A stretch of 64,000 nt of DNA from Pyxicephalus adspersus. Taxonomy: Eukaryota; Chordata; Amphibia; Anura; Pyxicephalidae. The notes beneath the pieces are model-generated. The model saw nothing but the letters and a program-made list of their open reading frames with translations. It searched no databases and was not told where the DNA came from. The stretch spans positions 154,640,704 through 154,704,703 of the forward strand of contig NC_092859.1 of the NCBI RefSeq assembly GCF_032062135.1, given 5' to 3'. Every line of letters starts with the position of its first letter. Position 1 is the first letter of the stretch. Shown piece after piece: positions 60,982 to 64,000 of this stretch. A program made the translations under genes and the position numbers.

Positions 60982-62671
60982 CATTGGCAAAGAAAATCCA
61001 CTCCATTTGCATTTTCAGGCCCAATATCAATACTATTAAAAGGCCCCCACCTTTCCAATCTTTATCTCCAAGGAAGTTCATTTGAAGATATAAAACATTA
61101 AACCCCGTAGGAGCGTCTGTTTGTACCCGGCTTCTTCCTTATGGGGGTGACTCCATAAACTCACACAGTCTTGCAGTCTTTTTGTTATTTAGGACGCGAG
61201 GTTATGGATAGCAGAGCATTACATTGGTTAGTTGAACTTCTTTCATGCAAAGTCCCAAACTATTGACAATTCCAGGTGGGTCCAAAGGCAGCCATAACAC
61301 CTCCAGATCAGGGTGAGAATTTCCTGAAAGTCTTCATCCTAAAAAAGGGGCTCCTGTGGGATTCTATCCTTGGGGTTTATAGCTTTTAGTCTCTCCGGGC
61401 CACAGAGGCCTTTAGAGCCAACTGTCCTGTTTTCTAACCCCCTCAGCATGCAATGGGTCCAGGAGGTCCCCCTCAGCTCAATTTTTTTTAATATACCCAT
61501 CCAACAAAATTTATAAAACCAATAGCCAAAAGCAAGTGGGCAATAAAATGCAGTGATTGGTTGGCACACATGCCCACACACGTACCACCTATGCAGCAAC
61601 AGGAATCCAACCATCACTCCCCTGTGGAAAACCAAATTCTAGAAAAAAAATAGAAAACTGGAACTTCATCCTGGAATTCTTAATGTGTTATGTGCTACAG
61701 GTGTAAAGTCCCAAGTGATTTTATAGCAAAGTTTATAAGTATTAATTCTCATAGATTCTCACCATCATAGATTTCATATTAGTCAAAGCTCAGCTAATGC
61801 AACTCTATTGTAAATATATTTAACATTGGAACCATTCATGTTCCGTTGGGCTGAAGATCCTTGGCTGGGTGCCATTGGACTTCCTTTTTTCTGGGATAAC
61901 AATGTCTTAGCTCCCACTTTGGACAGTTTTTAACCATATATCCATTCAAAAATTCAATATCTTAATTGAATATTAAATTATTAAATGCCTCTGATTTACA
62001 TGCTGTAACCCATATAAGTTTGGGTAAAAGGCTAGTTACTTCTGGACAGGGAGCAATGCATGGTATAGACCAGTGACAGGCATAGCCAAGATTGGACCCT
62101 TGTGCAGAATTGACTTGGATCCACCCCACTGAACTGACTTGATGCCCCTGGCATCTGACGATGGACTGGGGCCCCTGTGCAGTGGCACACTTTGCATTTC
62201 TCTATGTCCACCCTTGGTGTAGGCAAGCTCTGCAGAATCCTGTAATACAAATGATTGGATGGTGATCGCTCATATTGATGGAGCATTGGAGATTAAAATC
62301 CCTAGTGATTCATCTGAAGGTAGCAGGTGGGCAGAGAGATGCTACCTTAGATCATACCTTGACACACCAACCTCAGACAGTACAACATCTTTAGGAAGCT
62401 AGATAAGGAATGGGAAATGCTTTTTTTTTTATAAATCTGCACTCATAAATGGCATGCATTGGGATATAATTTACTGTAGCAAATAAAATAAAATATATAG
62501 TGTAATATTCATACAGTACAAAGTGTCCCGGGTTGGAAGTTTGGCTGGAATACAATGTTCATACAGCTTTTATCTTCTACAGCAATAAACAAATTGGTTT
62601 GTATTTTTAAAGTTCACTGAAAACATGCTCTATACCTCCTGAACAGTTATAAATTAAATGAAATGATCCCA
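60982..62671. other. Intergenic, no gene
   Basis: Frames below 100 codons on both strands, no motif. Nothing further recognised. Confidence 0.4.
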
Positions 62672-63060
62672 TTATTATTATTAATAATAAACACTATTTA
62701 TATAGCGCCAACATATTATGCAGCGCAGTACTATAAATAGGGGCGACAGACAGATACAGATAGTGACACAGGGGGAGGAGAGGACTCTGCCCCAAAGAGC
62801 TTACAATCTAGGAGGTGGGGGAAGTATCACACAATAGAAGGGGGATGTGGAATGGTGGGAAGTAGTGAGGGTTTCAAAAGACAGAAGAAGACGGGTAGGC
62901 AAGTTTGAAAAAATGGGTTTTGAGGGCTTCTTTAAATGAGCAGAAAGTAGGAGCAAGCTCTTAGGGGCAGCTCTAGAAAAGTCTTGGAGCCGTGTGTGTG
63001 ATGAGGTTATGAGTGAGGAAGTCATTAGTAGGTCATTGGAGAAGCGGAGAGAGTGGCTGG
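62672..63060 (-). mobile_element. LINE/L2-like 3' end
   Basis: Minus strand: MTSSLITSSHTRLQDFSRAA frame, TTGTAAGCTCTTTGGGGCAG, then the GCGCTGCATAATATGTTGGC tail. A stretch corresponding to WNSLP is deleted (near 62960), so this copy carries an internal deletion. Confidence 0.8.
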
Positions 63061-63189
63061 AGGAGAATTTTTTACTAGGTCAGAATGACCATTATGTATA
63101 CTTGCATGCCTTTAATATGTCATTGAGCAAAGCAAAGCAATGGATAAATGGCCTGGAAACGGGTGGGTTCTCATAAAAGATTATCAATC

Positions 63190-63475
63190 TACGTCCCAGG
63201 ATCGAATCTCGGCCAGGACACTATCTGCATGGAGTTTGCAGGTCCCCCCCATGTTTGTGTGGGTTTTCTTCTGGGTACTCCGGTTTACTTCCACATTCCA
63301 AAACCATGCAGTTAGGTTAATTGGCTTCCCCACAAAATTGACCTTAGATTGTTAAAAAAACATATGTCTATGGTAGGGACATTAGATTGTGAGCCCGAGG
63401 GACAGCTAGTGATATGACTATGGACTTCTTAAATGTAACATGACGGCGCTCTATCAATACTCGATAATTAAAATA
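63190..63475 (+). mobile_element. V-SINE-like element
   Basis: CCCAGGATCGAATCTCGGCC (B box), CATGGAGTTTGCAGGTCCCC, TGTGGGTTTTCTTCTGGGTA, CTCCGGTTTACTTCC, GGTTAATTGGCTTCC, GGGACATTAGATTGTGAGCC, GGCGCTCTATCAATACT and TAAAATAATAAT. The head is truncated. Confidence 0.8.
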
Positions 63476-63550
63476 ATAATTCAGTCTATTTAAATGGAGA
63501 AAAGTGGTCACCAAGTGTTTGGTATCATCGTGTGCCACACTGAACATGAA

Positions 63551-63734
63551 CCAGAGAAAGCAAAGGAGAGGAGATCAGAAAGAAAACCATTGACAAACAT
63601 ATTCCAGGCAACGGCCATAGGATCATCTCCAAGCAGCTTGGTGTTCCTGTGACCATTGTTACAAATACTATTAGAGAGTTTAAGTTCTATGGGACTGTAG
63701 CCAACCATCCTACAAGTGTCTACAAGAGGAAAAC
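63551..63734 (+). pseudogene. Tc1-like transposase N-terminal fragment
   Basis: The open frame EIRKKTIDKHIPGNGHRIIS, KQLGVPVTIVTNTIREFKFY, GTVANHPTSVYKRKT matches the N-terminal paired-like helix-turn-helix domain of Tc1 transposases (ISKQL.VPV.TV..II..FK..GTVAN.P..G.KRK). The catalytic region is not found downstream in the window, so this is a fragment. Confidence 0.82.
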
Positions 63735-64000
63735 CAACCAACAAAGATAACAATGGGCTCTAAATGAATGTTTATCTTCCTGTAATCATGTTTATCCTAA
63801 TTAAACCTATGGTTACATGAAGATTATGTTTAGATTGTGGGTGAGGCTGTGATGTGGAGATTTTGCATGACTAGGGTAGAGTAGAGTGATCCTTAAGAGC
63901 TGCAAACACTCACCCAATTGCCCCTTGCCCTTCCAACTTACCCACCTTAAATAATGACTCTAGACAAAGAATTTTTGTTGGATAGCAATTGGCCATAGCA
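63735..64000. other. Intergenic, no gene
   Basis: No recognisable continuation of the Tc1 fragment. The window ends in unclassified DNA. Confidence 0.4.

Noticed and set aside
40700..64000. Expected next gene (GFPT1 in the human order)
   Set aside because: No GFPT1-like exon was recognised on either strand in the 23 kb after NFU1; it may lie beyond the window.

Overview
This is a stretch of vertebrate nuclear DNA, most likely from a frog. It has split genes with GT-AG introns, AT-rich introns of several kilobases, two assembly gaps (18973-19604 and 58765-59559) and a dense load of old transposable elements. The repeat set points to an amphibian: V-SINE-like elements with a tRNA-like head, a LINE/L2-like tail with ATT microsatellite ends, CR1 and L1/Tx1 fragments, and hAT, Tc1 and mariner remnants. 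Species cannot be read from the window. There is no bacterial, phage or CRISPR content, and most open reading frames are chance frames in introns and repeats.

Two real protein-coding genes are present, both on the + strand. The first is the 3' end of an AAK1/BMP2K-family Ser/Thr kinase: a 60-nt exon (4146-4205) and the terminal coding exon (4473-5521), which encode a tail with DPF and D-x-F...APF endocytic motifs. The second is a complete NFU1 gene, the mitochondrial iron-sulfur cluster scaffold, in eight coding exons from 14693 to 40440. The exons join in consistent phase to 253 codons plus a stop, and the CxxC cluster-binding motif is intact. AAK1 followed by NFU1 in the same orientation is also the human chromosome 2p13 arrangement, and this is the main reason to call the kinase AAK1 rather than its paralogue BMP2K. 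The two proteins have unrelated jobs: clathrin adaptor phosphorylation, and 4Fe-4S cluster delivery in mitochondria.

Layout: 1-4145, AAK1 intron; 4146-5521, AAK1 coding end; 5522 to about 14600, AAK1 3'UTR and intergenic DNA; about 14600-14692, NFU1 promoter with GC box, CACGTG E-box and YY1-like start; 14693-40440, NFU1; polyadenylation signal at 40680; 40700-64000, about 23 kb of intergenic repeat DNA with no gene recognised. That last part holds a tRNA-Ser pseudogene without an anticodon arm, a tandem triplication with a period near 350 bp, a mariner transposase pseudogene, a Tc1 fragment and polypurine tracts.

I did not find a new biological system. The most rewarding observations are structural: a segment from the start of NFU1 intron 1 recurs in intron 7; a CpG-rich 31-bp minisatellite in intron 6 has decayed edges; several repeats are nested; there are long hairpin-forming palindromes; SINEs and LINEs share a 3' tail; and a repeat family carries YY1-like sites close to the NFU1 promoter.
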